From positions 1-49,812 of the forward strand of contig CALJHG010000070.1 of NCBI GenBank assembly GCA_938075585.1: a stretch of DNA of 49,812 nt, in the 5' to 3' direction. Positions within the stretch are counted from its first letter, which is position 1. The number at the start of each line of letters is the position of its first letter. Below are positions 29,512 to 38,899 of this stretch, one piece after another. Below the pieces are notes generated by a model. It was not told the DNA's origin, searched no databases, and saw nothing but the letters and a program-made list of their open reading frames with translations. A program made the position numbers and the translations under genes. This DNA comes from an uncultured Gammaproteobacteria bacterium. Its GTDB lineage: Bacteria; Pseudomonadota; Gammaproteobacteria; Ga0077536.

Positions 29512-29940
29512 TCAAGAGAGGCTGATTTTGTGCGTAAAAATGGGGAAACCCCTATCCTGATAATATTTATATTTCACGCGGGCGGAGTTGCGGCTGCTCT
29601 CATCGTAGCCGGTAGGCTCGACTACTCGCTGAAATTTACTTACGGTTGTGGGCACATCTTCTCCTAGGTTGATCAGTAGATCTGACTTGATTGCTTGAGA
29701 TAATCTATCACCAATAATAACAGGCGCGGTGTGGTTTTCGCTCTGGCGCTCATGGGGAACAAAGCTTTCTGCTGAAAAACTCCACAAGAGGTCATCCATT
29801 TCTTTGACAGACCTTTCGTTCAAGCAGCGGATAAATATCTCATGATTTTTTTTCCAAGCTTTTTCAGTGATGCGACACATTAATACATTTTGAGCCAGTT
29901 GGCTGAGGCTGTCGTGTATATAGAAATCGACTCTGGTCAT
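29512..29940 (-). CDS. holC: DNA polymerase III subunit chi
   Basis: MTRVDFYIHDSL..., LDDLLWSFSAESFVPH-like segment (MDDLLWSFSAESFVPHERQ), YKYYQDRGFPIFTHKI; flanked by valS and pepA. Start reset to ATG at 29940 so it does not overlap pepA. Confidence 0.88.
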   Translation of the reverse strand: MTRVDFYIHDSLSQLAQNVLMCRITEKAWKKNHEIFIRCLNERSVKEMDDLLWSFSAESFVPHERQSENHTAPVIIGDRLSQAIKSDLLINLGEDVPTTVSKFQRVVEPTGYDESSRNSARVKYKYYQDRGFPIFTHKISLS

Positions 29941-29944
29941 GTTG

Positions 29945-31450
29945 TTACTTCGTCGCTTGCGAGCATATATATTGGGACAGAAGGGCCACTGGTCTACCAG
30001 TAGCTCCTTTATTAGCACCAGAGTTCCAAGCGGTTCCAGCGATATCCAAGTGCGCCCATCGCTGGTTTTCAACAAACCGAGAGAGGAAGCAAGCAGCAGT
30101 TATAGTTCCGGCGCTTCTACCACCGACATTAGCCATGTCTGCAAATGGACTTTCAATTTGTTTTTGGTAGTCAGCCCATAACGGCAATCGCCATACGCGA
30201 TCATGGGCCGCTTCACCAGCTTCGGTGAGATCTAACGATAGTTGGTCATCATTTGATAAGAGTCCTGTTGCGTGGGCGCCCAAGGCTACAACACAAGCTC
30301 CGGTCAATGTAGCCACGTCTATTATTACATTTGGATCGAATTGTTCAGCGTAGGTTAAAGCATCGCATAGGATGAGTCTCCCTTCCGCATCTGTATTAAG
30401 GATTTCTATGGTTTGGCCGGACATACTTTTCACGATATCACCAGGCTTACTGGCATTTCCGTCTGGTAAGTTTTCAGTGGCTGGAATTAAGGCGATAACA
30501 TCTACTGCCGGCTGCATTTTAGCAACAGTGAGCATAGTCCCTAGTACCGATGCTGCGCCACCCATGTCATATTTCATCTCATCCATTGCAGCGCCCGGTT
30601 TTAGTGATATTCCTCCAGAGTCAAATGTAACCCCTTTCCCAACAAGCACTATTGGCTTTTGTCCCTCTACTTGACTTTGCCTATATTTAAGTTCGATTAG
30701 TTTCGCGGGTTGTCGTGAACCCTGAGATACGGAAAGAAATGATCCCATTCCCATTTTTTCCATATCCATTTCTTCCAAAATCTTACATTGCAAGGCAGGA
30801 TACTCAGCTGCTAATTGGACTGCAGTTTCAGCTAAATGAGTCGGCGTACAAACGTTTCCTGGACGGTTAGCAAGATCTTTAGCCAGTGAGATACCGGCTA
30901 TCAGCGCCTTCGCATCAGCTATAGATTTTCTGATACTAGTTACAATGGTCTTATCAAGAGAAACAAAGGCCAGTCTAGACAATCGTTTTTTTCGCTTATT
31001 TTTTGTTTTCAACTCATCAAACGCGTAGAGCTCAGCATCTAAAATTCTAGCGTGTTGTTTTATTTTCCAGTCATTATCTCTCCTGAGAACTTTCACTTGG
31101 TCTAAAGTGCTGCTGACCGAAGTCGCGGGGAGCTTACCGAGTTCTTTTGCCACGGTAGCTAATATTTGCCTATACTCTGCTTCATCTATCCCCTTATCTG
31201 AGCCGCTATTGACGAGCATTAACCGATCGGCCTTTAGCCCTGAACAATTATTAACAAGAACGTTCGCTCCGATTTTTTTCTTGATGTCCTCTAACTCAAT
31301 TATTTTGCTAATTACACCTCTTGTTTTTTTGTCGAGGCCCTCCGCTATAGGTCCGATCGACTTACCTTTGAGTACTGGTATTACAAGACAGGATGTCTTG
31401 ATTTCGTGAAGGTCTGTCGTTTGTAATGATATTTCCATTGTGATTCTCAT
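29945..31450 (-). CDS. pepA: Leucyl aminopeptidase
   Basis: LVGKGVTFDSGGISLKPGAAMDEMKYDMGGAASVLG, NTDAEGRLILCDALTYAEQF, TLTGACVVALG motifs. ATG at 31438 (MEISLQTTDL) may be the real start. Confidence 0.96.
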   Translation of the reverse strand: MRITMEISLQTTDLHEIKTSCLVIPVLKGKSIGPIAEGLDKKTRGVISKIIELEDIKKKIGANVLVNNCSGLKADRLMLVNSGSDKGIDEAEYRQILATVAKELGKLPATSVSSTLDQVKVLRRDNDWKIKQHARILDAELYAFDELKTKNKRKKRLSRLAFVSLDKTIVTSIRKSIADAKALIAGISLAKDLANRPGNVCTPTHLAETAVQLAAEYPALQCKILEEMDMEKMGMGSFLSVSQGSRQPAKLIELKYRQSQVEGQKPIVLVGKGVTFDSGGISLKPGAAMDEMKYDMGGAASVLGTMLTVAKMQPAVDVIALIPATENLPDGNASKPGDIVKSMSGQTIEILNTDAEGRLILCDALTYAEQFDPNVIIDVATLTGACVVALGAHATGLLSNDDQLSLDLTEAGEAAHDRVWRLPLWADYQKQIESPFADMANVGGRSAGTITAACFLSRFVENQRWAHLDIAGTAWNSGANKGATGRPVALLSQYICSQATK

Positions 31451-31590
31451 TTAAAAGCGTTACTGATGAACTGCAGTATAGTGTCTAAGCGTCGCACAAT
31501 TTGCGCCGCCCGATTAATCATTAGTGTATCCTTCGTTATAGATTAAGGTAAAGTGCCAAGACTACATATTCTGTCAAAGTAGGTCACGGA

Positions 31591-32640
31591 ATGAAAATAC
31601 TCGAAAAATACATCGGGAAGTCAGTTATTTTAAGTTCGCTAGTGATTTTAGCCTGTCTGATAGGTATTTTTTCATTTTTTTCATTAATAGAAAATTTATC
31701 TGAGCATAATTCTGTGAGTGGAATCACAGTATTTTTCGAGTCCGTGCTGGAGGTGCCAGGGTTAGTATTTGATTTGATGCCGATTGCTGCTCTTGTCGGA
31801 GCCTTATTGGCACTAGGTGGTTTAACCGAGAACCATGAGCTTGTCGTCATAAGAATGGCTGGTGGCGCAAAAAGTTATATTTTTAGAATCATGCTTAAAA
31901 GTGCTTCTGTACTTGTTATTATTGCTATAGTTGCCGGAGAGTTTCTGGCCCCCGTGTGCCAGAATATATCCTCTAAAATGACTTCGCTATCTTCCGAGCC
32001 CGCAATACAAAACGAGCGGATTTGGACCAAGGAAAATCAGACTTTTATCAGCGTTGGTCGTCTAGTATCTGATTGTCACCTGAAAAACGTAAAAGTTCAC
32101 AAATTTTCAGATAGAGGAGTTTTAGAGGAGTCAATATTAGCAAAAAACGGTTATTGTATAAAAAATGGTTGGGAATTGAATGATGTAGAATCTACCTTTT
32201 TTGATGGCGATGTTAGCCGAGTGGAACGCGCTGAAATTTTAATTTGGGTAACCGAGATCGATCCTAATTTGTTTGGTCTGCTGGGCTTAGATCCAGAAAA
32301 GTTAGGGTTGGCTGATCTTTGGACTTACGTCAATTATGCGAAACAGGGTGCTCAAAATTCGCAATTGTGGATCCAAGCATTTTGGGCCCGATTAGTGCAT
32401 CCTTTCACGATATATCTTATGGTTTTCTTGGCCTTGCCTATAGTATTAATGAGTTCTCGCAGTAACCCGTTAGGCCGAGTTATATTCATAGGAGTTTGCG
32501 TAGGTCTCGGTTTTTATGTCTTTAATGAGTTGTCGTCTAGTTTCGGCATTGCGTTTAATTTGGATCCTATTATTGTTTCTTTCAGCCCTAGTATTCTTAT
32601 GCTGGGTATTGGAGCATGGTTAAATGTCCGCTCGCGGTAG
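31591..32640 (+). CDS. lptG: LPS export ABC transporter permease LptG
   Basis: LEKYIGKSVI N-terminus, FDLMPIAALVGALLALGGLTENHELVVIRMAG, FGLLGLDPEKLGLADLWTYVNYAKQGAQNSQLWIQAFWARLVHPFTIYLMVFLALPIV: LptG-type rather than LptF-type. Confidence 0.88.
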   Translation: MKILEKYIGKSVILSSLVILACLIGIFSFFSLIENLSEHNSVSGITVFFESVLEVPGLVFDLMPIAALVGALLALGGLTENHELVVIRMAGGAKSYIFRIMLKSASVLVIIAIVAGEFLAPVCQNISSKMTSLSSEPAIQNERIWTKENQTFISVGRLVSDCHLKNVKVHKFSDRGVLEESILAKNGYCIKNGWELNDVESTFFDGDVSRVERAEILIWVTEIDPNLFGLLGLDPEKLGLADLWTYVNYAKQGAQNSQLWIQAFWARLVHPFTIYLMVFLALPIVLMSSRSNPLGRVIFIGVCVGLGFYVFNELSSSFGIAFNLDPIIVSFSPSILMLGIGAWLNVRSR

Positions 32641-32643
32641 AAA

Positions 32644-33072
32644 CTAGATTTTTCGGATGTAGGTTTTGGATAGAACGTCTTGCCAAGTAAGTTTGTCTGC
32701 CCTCCAAAGAGCAGGCGCGTATCCGATACCCATCGTCCCTAATGAGATTGCGGCGGCGGCAAATCGAAATAATGAATCAGCTTTTGTTAGTGAGCCTCCA
32801 TCAAACTTTTTAATTTCTAATTTCCAAACTTGCATACCGAGAGTTTTACCTTTTTGCCAGCATACGACGAAATAAAAAAATATAATTGCTAAAATGTATA
32901 TAAGAAACAATACATTGCCGGGTTCAATTACGTCGCCTGAAAATAATACTGGAATAAAGCACGCAAAAAATACTATTGCGATCACTGCTATCGCGTCATA
33001 AACTAGACTGCCTATACGTGCACCTAGTGAAGCTGATGATGTTATCGGTTCCGAGTTTTTCACTGATTGCAT
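32644..33072 (-). CDS. RDD family membrane protein
   Basis: LGARIGSLVYDAIAVIAIVF, KGKTLGMQVWKLEI, LTWQDVLSKT; common neighbour of lptFG. Confidence 0.87.
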   Translation of the reverse strand: MQSVKNSEPITSSASLGARIGSLVYDAIAVIAIVFFACFIPVLFSGDVIEPGNVLFLIYILAIIFFYFVVCWQKGKTLGMQVWKLEIKKFDGGSLTKADSLFRFAAAAISLGTMGIGYAPALWRADKLTWQDVLSKTYIRKI

Positions 33073-33111
33073 TTGTGATTAATTTAGAGGTCCTAATGTA
33101 CTAAAATTTTA

Positions 33112-33186
33112 TGGCGCTCCCTAGGGGAATCGAACCCCTGTTTTCGCCGTGAGAGGGCGACGTCCTGACCGCTAGACGAAGGGAGC
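33112..33186 (-). tRNA. tRNA-Glu (anticodon CTC), CCA encoded
   Basis: Minus strand GCTCCCTTCGTCTAGCGGTCAGGACGTCGCCCTCTCACGGCGAAAACAGGGGTTCGATTCCCCTAGGGAGCGCCA folds by hand: 7-bp acceptor stem, TCGCC/GGCGA anticodon stem with loop CTCTCAC, AGGGG/CCCCT T stem. Confidence 0.93.
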
Positions 33187-33262
33187 CGGTACTTTTCTAA
33201 GGCGTTACCTTAACATTATTTTTGGCAGAAAATGGAATTTTTTAAAATTTTTAAAAGTACGA

Positions 33263-34549
33263 ATGAATAGTTCACTGGATGTTTCTGATGGCTTTAAGAA
33301 GCCTATTATTTACTCCAGAAAAGATCACGCTATTTCGCGTAAACAGATTTCTAGTGCTGCCTTGAAGGTCCTTTATGGCCTAAATGATAATGGGTATCGA
33401 GCCTGCTTAGTTGGTGGCGGGGTAAGAGATTTGTTGCTGGGCCGAGCCCCTAAGGATTTCGACATCGCAACCGACGCTCATCCTGAAAAGATTCGACAAA
33501 TCTTCAAAAATAGTAGGTTAATTGGACGTCGTTTTAGATTAGCACATGTAAGATTTGGTCGCGAAATCATTGAAGTGGCAACTTTTAGGTCTAGCCGCGA
33601 GATGTCTAGTTCTGATTCAGATGTTTCGCAAGAGGGGCAAATTTTAAGAGACAATGCTTACGGAACCTTGGAGGAGGATGTCTGGAGGAGAGATTTCACA
33701 ATAAATGCGCTTTATTACGATATCCGCGATTTTTCAGTACTTGATTATGTTGGTGGTGTGACGGATCTACGACAAGGGGTAATTAACCTGATAGGCAAAC
33801 CCGTTGTTCGCTACCGAGAAGATCCTGTGCGAATGCTTCGTGCGATTCGTTTTTCGGCTAAGTTAGGCTTTACTATTGCCAGGTCGACTATGTCTCCTAT
33901 ACCTTCCCTGGTCCACTTACTTAATGACATATCCCCTGCACGCTTGTTTGATGAGACCATGAAGCTCTTTAATGCAGGTCACGCGCTAGCTACGTACGAG
34001 AGATTATCTGAGGTTGGTCTTTTTGCACTTTTATATCCCAGCACGCGCAGAGTTCAGACTTCAGAGCTCGATAGTCATAATAAATTTGTGTTAAAAGCAT
34101 TACGTAATACAGATCATAGGATATTAAACGGTAAGAGCGTCAATCCGGCTTTTTTAATTTCAGTATTTCTTTGGTATCCTATGAAAACAGTTTATTCGGC
34201 AGAAGTTCGTCGTGGTAACAATCAAAAGGATGCTCTGAGACTCGCCTCTGAAAAAATACTTCGTGAGCAGGCGAAAATTTTGTCGATCCCAAGACGTTTT
34301 ACGCAATCTATTAGAGATATATGGGAGTTGCAAGCCCGATTTTCGAATCGCAGTCCGAGGAGAGCTTCAAGATTGTTAGAGGTGCCTAAGTTTCGCGCGG
34401 CGTATGACTTTTTATTGCTGCGCTCAGGTGCCGATAGAGCCTCATTGAAATTGGCAGACTGGTGGACTCGTTTTCAATCAGCTGATTTCAGTGAAAGAAA
34501 GCAGTTATTTCAAGAAGTAAAACATGCAGAGAAACGTCGGAAAAAATAA
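33263..34549 (+). CDS. pcnB: Poly(A) polymerase I (PcnB)
   Basis: ACLVGGGVRDLLLGRAPKDFDIATDAHPEKIRQIFKNSRLIGRRFRLAHV, RDFTINALYYDI, EDPVRMLRAIRFSAKLGF; basic C-terminus. Confidence 0.95.
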   Translation: MNSSLDVSDGFKKPIIYSRKDHAISRKQISSAALKVLYGLNDNGYRACLVGGGVRDLLLGRAPKDFDIATDAHPEKIRQIFKNSRLIGRRFRLAHVRFGREIIEVATFRSSREMSSSDSDVSQEGQILRDNAYGTLEEDVWRRDFTINALYYDIRDFSVLDYVGGVTDLRQGVINLIGKPVVRYREDPVRMLRAIRFSAKLGFTIARSTMSPIPSLVHLLNDISPARLFDETMKLFNAGHALATYERLSEVGLFALLYPSTRRVQTSELDSHNKFVLKALRNTDHRILNGKSVNPAFLISVFLWYPMKTVYSAEVRRGNNQKDALRLASEKILREQAKILSIPRRFTQSIRDIWELQARFSNRSPRRASRLLEVPKFRAAYDFLLLRSGADRASLKLADWWTRFQSADFSERKQLFQEVKHAEKRRKK

Positions 34550-34566
34550 AGTATGAGGAAGCTATT

Positions 34567-35085
34567 TTGAGCTCTCGAATCTCCGTTTTTGTGGGTCTCG
34601 GTAGTAATTTAGACAACCCTGTTCGTCAAATTCGTGCGGCATTCTCCAATTTGACCCAAATCAGGAATACTTCTTTAGAGAAATGTTCAAGCCTCTTTTC
34701 AGGGCCGGCAATGGGTGGTCAAAAAAATCAGGCGGACTATATCAACGCTGTAGCAATGTTGACCACTACATTATCTCCACTAGATTTACTTGGAGCTTTG
34801 CAAGAGAACGAAACTCTTCAAGGTCGAATTCATGGTGAACGCTGGGGCCCGAGAATTATAGATTTAGACCTACTTATTTATGGTACGCGAATTATCGACG
34901 AAAAGAATCTTTCGGTACCCCATGTTGGGGTTGCTGACAGAGCCTTTGTTCTCGTACCCCTTTCTGAGCTCGACCCCGAACTGGTCGTGCCAAATTTGGG
35001 TAAGGTAAGTGAACTTGTGAAATTAGTTGATTGTAGGCAGTTGGTTCGCCTCGAGTCTACGATGTTAAGCGAGCATTTTAAGTAG
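34567..35085 (+). CDS. folK: 2-amino-4-hydroxy-6-hydroxymethyldihydropteridine pyrophosphokinase (TTG start)
   Basis: VGLGSNLDNP, GPRIIDLDLLIYG, PHVGVADRAFVLVPLSELDPELVVP; TTG start preceded by GAGGAAG. Confidence 0.95.
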   Translation: MSSRISVFVGLGSNLDNPVRQIRAAFSNLTQIRNTSLEKCSSLFSGPAMGGQKNQADYINAVAMLTTTLSPLDLLGALQENETLQGRIHGERWGPRIIDLDLLIYGTRIIDEKNLSVPHVGVADRAFVLVPLSELDPELVVPNLGKVSELVKLVDCRQLVRLESTMLSEHFK

Positions 35086-35135
35086 CGTTTATCTTCTAGA
35101 TTAAGATAATAAAGATATACGGTTATAATAAGAAA

Positions 35136-35987
35136 ATGGAAATAATATTTGACCTCAAAGGTTTACGTGGTGCCGTTTCTGGCTGGAAGAATCAGGGTAA
35201 CTCTATTGCCTTAGTGCCTACAATGGGTAATTTACATCTTGGGCATTTGTCTTTGATAGAAGGTGCAAAAGATCAGGCAGATCGCACTGTAGTTAGCATT
35301 TTTGTTAATCCTATACAGTTTGGTCACGGGGAAGATTATGAGCTTTATCCTAGTACTTTAGAGCAGGATCTAGATATCCTACGCGATGCTAATGTGGATC
35401 TTGTTTTTGCCCCTAATCTAGATGAGTTGTATCCAGCTGGAATAGAAGCAGACACTAGGATAACCGTTCCGGATATTTCGGATATCCTCTGCGGCGAATT
35501 TAGGCCCGGACATTTTTCGGGCGTAGCTACGGTTGTAATGAAACTACTTATAAATGTACAACCTGATTACGCATTTTTTGGCGAAAAGGATTATCAACAA
35601 ACATTAGTGATTAGAAGGATGGTTTCAGATCTTCTTTTGCCAGTTAAAGTACTAACTTTACCTATCATTCGAGAAGAGAACGGTCTTGCAATGAGTTCTA
35701 GGAACAGCTACTTGAATGAGTCTCAAAAGCAGCTTTCGTCGGGGATTTATAAAGCTATAGAAAAAGCAGCTACAATGTTAAGAACTGGAGCGGATTCATT
35801 TGACGGCATAGAAAAAAGTTCAGTAGATTGGCTAGAAGAATTAGGCTTTAAGGTTGAATATTTTTCTATACGGCGAAGGCAGGACTTAAAGTTGGTCAAT
35901 GATGGTGTCGATAAAAGTCTTATTATATTAGTTGCTGCCTGGATAGGCGATACAAGATTGATAGATAACTTGCAGGTAGATATTTGA
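35136..35987 (+). CDS. panC: Pantothenate synthetase
   Basis: ALVPTMGNLHLGHLSLIEGAK, VVSIFVNPIQFG, RPGHFSGVATVVMKLL, AFFGEKDYQQTLVIRRMV, MSSRNSYLN. Confidence 0.97.
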   Translation: MEIIFDLKGLRGAVSGWKNQGNSIALVPTMGNLHLGHLSLIEGAKDQADRTVVSIFVNPIQFGHGEDYELYPSTLEQDLDILRDANVDLVFAPNLDELYPAGIEADTRITVPDISDILCGEFRPGHFSGVATVVMKLLINVQPDYAFFGEKDYQQTLVIRRMVSDLLLPVKVLTLPIIREENGLAMSSRNSYLNESQKQLSSGIYKAIEKAATMLRTGADSFDGIEKSSVDWLEELGFKVEYFSIRRRQDLKLVNDGVDKSLIILVAAWIGDTRLIDNLQVDI

Positions 35988-36050
35988 CGTGAATAGCTTA
36001 TTTTGGTGTCAATACTTTTATACGTTGGCTGTTAAATTTAGGAAATAAGT

Positions 36051-37376
36051 ATGACCAAGAAGCTATATATAAAAACATTTGGTTGTCAAATGAACGAGTA
36101 TGACTCTGGGAAGATGGTTGATGTACTGGCTGATTCATCCGGTTATGAACTGGTTGATTCTCCGGAGGAAGCTGATTTACTGTTGATGAATACTTGCTCG
36201 GTGCGTGACAAGGCTCAGGAAAAGTTATTTTCTGAATTAGGAAGATGGCGCCCGTTCAAAAAGCGTAATCCAGATGTTGTTATCGGAGTAGGTGGGTGCG
36301 TTGCAAGTCAAGAGGGAGAACAGATCTGGGATAGAGCTCCTTATGTTGATGTAGTTTTTGGGCCTCAAACACTACATCGCTTACCTAATTTAATTAAAGT
36401 TGTGCAGGATGAAAAGAAACCCGTAATTGATATCAGCTTTCCAGAAATAGAAAAATTCGATCATCTTCCACAATCAAAATTAGAGGGGCCCAGCGCCTTT
36501 GTTTCTATAATGGAGGGTTGTAGTAAATACTGCAGTTTTTGTGTCGTGCCTTATACAAGAGGAGAAGAATTTAGCAGACCATTTGACGACGTGATAGCAG
36601 AGATATATAACCTGGCGCGTAATAATGTTCGTGAGGTGGTTTTGTTGGGTCAAAATGTTAACGCGTATCGGGGCGTAACTCACGAAGATGAAATAGTTGA
36701 CTTGGCTTCGCTCATTAGAATGGTGGCGGTGATAGATGGGATCGACAGGATACGATTTACTACATCTCATCCCCTAGAATTTAGCGATAGATTAATAGAA
36801 GTTTACGGGGATACTCCAGAATTAGTGAACCAGCTTCATTTGCCGGTTCAAAGTGGTTCTGACCGCATACTTTCTAAAATGAAAAGGGGATATTTGGCGT
36901 TAGAATATAAAACAATCATTAATAAGCTTAAAAAAGTACGTGCTGATATATCGATATCTTCAGATTTCATTGTAGGTTTCCCTGGAGAAACAGATGAAGA
37001 TTTTAACGCTACGATGCAGCTAATCGATGATGTACAATTTGATCAGTCATTTAGTTTTATTTATAGCCCACGACCGGGAACACCTGCCGCGAGTCTGATT
37101 GATGGCGTCAGTATGATAGAGAAAAAACACCGACTAGCTATTCTTCAAAGGCGAATTCATGAGCTAACAGAACAAAAAAGTAAGGCTATGGTGGGTCAGA
37201 AGTATAAGATTTTAGTGACCGGACATTCAAAGAAAAGTCAGTTGGAACTATCTGGTAGAACCGAAAATCAAAGGGTCGTAAATTTCTCAGCAAATCCAGA
37301 TTTAATAGGCTCTTTTGTAGAGGTAATAATAACCGAGGCTTTGCCTAATTCGCTTAGGGGCGAGTTAGTACTTTAG
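36051..37376 (+). CDS. miaB: tRNA-2-methylthio-N6-dimethylallyladenosine synthase MiaB
   Basis: [80 protein letters not shown]-like C-terminus. Confidence 0.97.
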   Translation: MTKKLYIKTFGCQMNEYDSGKMVDVLADSSGYELVDSPEEADLLLMNTCSVRDKAQEKLFSELGRWRPFKKRNPDVVIGVGGCVASQEGEQIWDRAPYVDVVFGPQTLHRLPNLIKVVQDEKKPVIDISFPEIEKFDHLPQSKLEGPSAFVSIMEGCSKYCSFCVVPYTRGEEFSRPFDDVIAEIYNLARNNVREVVLLGQNVNAYRGVTHEDEIVDLASLIRMVAVIDGIDRIRFTTSHPLEFSDRLIEVYGDTPELVNQLHLPVQSGSDRILSKMKRGYLALEYKTIINKLKKVRADISISSDFIVGFPGETDEDFNATMQLIDDVQFDQSFSFIYSPRPGTPAASLIDGVSMIEKKHRLAILQRRIHELTEQKSKAMVGQKYKILVTGHSKKSQLELSGRTENQRVVNFSANPDLIGSFVEVIITEALPNSLRGELVL

Positions 37377-37392
37377 GGAGCTAACGAAGCAT

Positions 37393-38349
37393 ATGCGAGA
37401 AGAGATAAAGTTTGAGCCCCCGAATAATAATAGATTAGCAAATTTGTGCGGACAATTTGACGAAAATATAAAACTACTAGAGAAACAGATTGGCGTCGAG
37501 GTGAAAAATCGGGGTAATTCCTTTGTTGTTCAGGGCCAAGATCAATCGGTGAAGTGTGCCACACAAGTGATAAATAGTTTATACGCGATCACTGATACTG
37601 GACCGGTCTCTGCCAATGACGTGCATTTGGAAATTGGGAACGTGCGGGCTACGAGTAGGGGATATGGAAGAAAGCAACTGATAAGAGCAGGACGACTGCA
37701 CATAAAACCTAGAGGGGAGAATCAGGATCGTTACGTAAAAGCTATTAAGGAGAATGAGATAAGCTTTGGAGTTGGGCCTGCTGGGACCGGTAAAACGTAC
37801 CTTGCCGTCGCAGCTGCGGTTGAAGCCCTAGAAGATGACAAAGTGAATCGGATTTGTTTAGTAAGGCCTGCAGTAGAAGCCGGCGAAAGCCTTGGATTTT
37901 TGCCCGGTGATATGGCTCAGAAAGTTGATCCCTATTTACGGCCGCTCTATGACGCACTTTATGAGATGCTTGGAATAGAGAAGGTAATGAATTTGATAGA
38001 GCGTAATATTATTGAGATTGCTCCTTTAGCATTTATGAGAGGACGCACTTTAAACGATTCGTTTGTAATCCTTGATGAAGCGCAGAACACTACGAAAGAA
38101 CAGATGAAAATGTTTTTAACTAGATTAGGCTTTGGTTCGCGCGCAGTGGTTACCGGTGACATAACCCAAATTGATTTGCCTAGTGGTAAGGTTTCTGGCC
38201 TCAAGGACGCTATCAATGTTCTTCGTCAAGTAAACGGTATAAATTTCACAGTTTTTGAATCAAAAGATGTTGTCAGGCATGCGTTAGTGGCGTCCATATT
38301 GGATGCCTATGCGTTGTCAAAGAATATTGATGCTGTAGTCCATGAATAG
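37393..38349 (+). CDS. ybeZ: PhoH family ATPase (YbeZ)
   Basis: SFGVGPAGTGKTYLAVAAAVEAL, RPAVEAGESLGFLPGDMAQKVDPYLRPLYDAL, ILDEAQNTTKEQMKMFLTRLGFGSRAVVTGDITQIDLP. Confidence 0.95.
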   Translation: MREEIKFEPPNNNRLANLCGQFDENIKLLEKQIGVEVKNRGNSFVVQGQDQSVKCATQVINSLYAITDTGPVSANDVHLEIGNVRATSRGYGRKQLIRAGRLHIKPRGENQDRYVKAIKENEISFGVGPAGTGKTYLAVAAAVEALEDDKVNRICLVRPAVEAGESLGFLPGDMAQKVDPYLRPLYDALYEMLGIEKVMNLIERNIIEIAPLAFMRGRTLNDSFVILDEAQNTTKEQMKMFLTRLGFGSRAVVTGDITQIDLPSGKVSGLKDAINVLRQVNGINFTVFESKDVVRHALVASILDAYALSKNIDAVVHE

Positions 38350-38364
38350 AGCTGAGAAGTCTCG

Positions 38365-38829
38365 TTGAAGTATAAAAATAGTAAAATCCATATCGATCTC
38401 CAGATTGAAGTGAATAGTGTTACAGTCCCTGATAAGAAATTTTTTCAAACTGTAGCCGAGGAAACTTTGATAGAATTCAAGAGCAACTTTAATTTGTTGA
38501 TGCGGCTAGTAGAGGTTTCAGAGTCGCGACTTCTAAATAATCGTTATCGGCAAAGTGATCAGCCGACTAATGTCTTGTCCTTTAGGTCATCGGGTATAGA
38601 AGAATTTCTCCCTAATTATATTGGCGATATAGTGATGTGTCCCGATGTTATTAAAGATGAGGCTGGCGAGCAAAAAAAGTCTTTGGATGCACATTGGGCG
38701 CATATGATCGTGCATGGTATTTTGCATTTAGTAGGATTTGATCACGGGACGGAGCATGAAGCCTTAATTATGGAAGAAAGAGAGCGACGTGTGTTGTCGG
38801 GGCTTCAAATTTCTGATCCTTACCTTTAA
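38365..38829 (+). CDS. ybeY: Endoribonuclease YbeY (TTG start)
   Basis: LNNRYRQSDQPTNVLSF, YIGDIVMCPDVI, HWAHMIVHGILHLVGFDHG zinc motif. Confidence 0.95.
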   Translation: MKYKNSKIHIDLQIEVNSVTVPDKKFFQTVAEETLIEFKSNFNLLMRLVEVSESRLLNNRYRQSDQPTNVLSFRSSGIEEFLPNYIGDIVMCPDVIKDEAGEQKKSLDAHWAHMIVHGILHLVGFDHGTEHEALIMEERERRVLSGLQISDPYL

Positions 38830-38899
38830 TGTGACCACGATTAGAATACTAGCGTATCTGGTTAATTGTGCTAGATTACGTTAGGGAGTTTAATTCAAC

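Noticed and set aside
29939-30181. Plus-strand ORF opposite pepA and upstream extension of holC to 30075
   Set aside because: holC N-terminus MTRVDFYIHDSL begins at 29940; the extension is just open frame inside pepA.
31584-31850. 88-aa minus-strand ORF opposite the lptG N-terminus, considered as a possible lptF remnant
   Set aside because: Wrong strand, no Lpt permease motifs; the pepA-lptG gap is too short to contain lptF residues.
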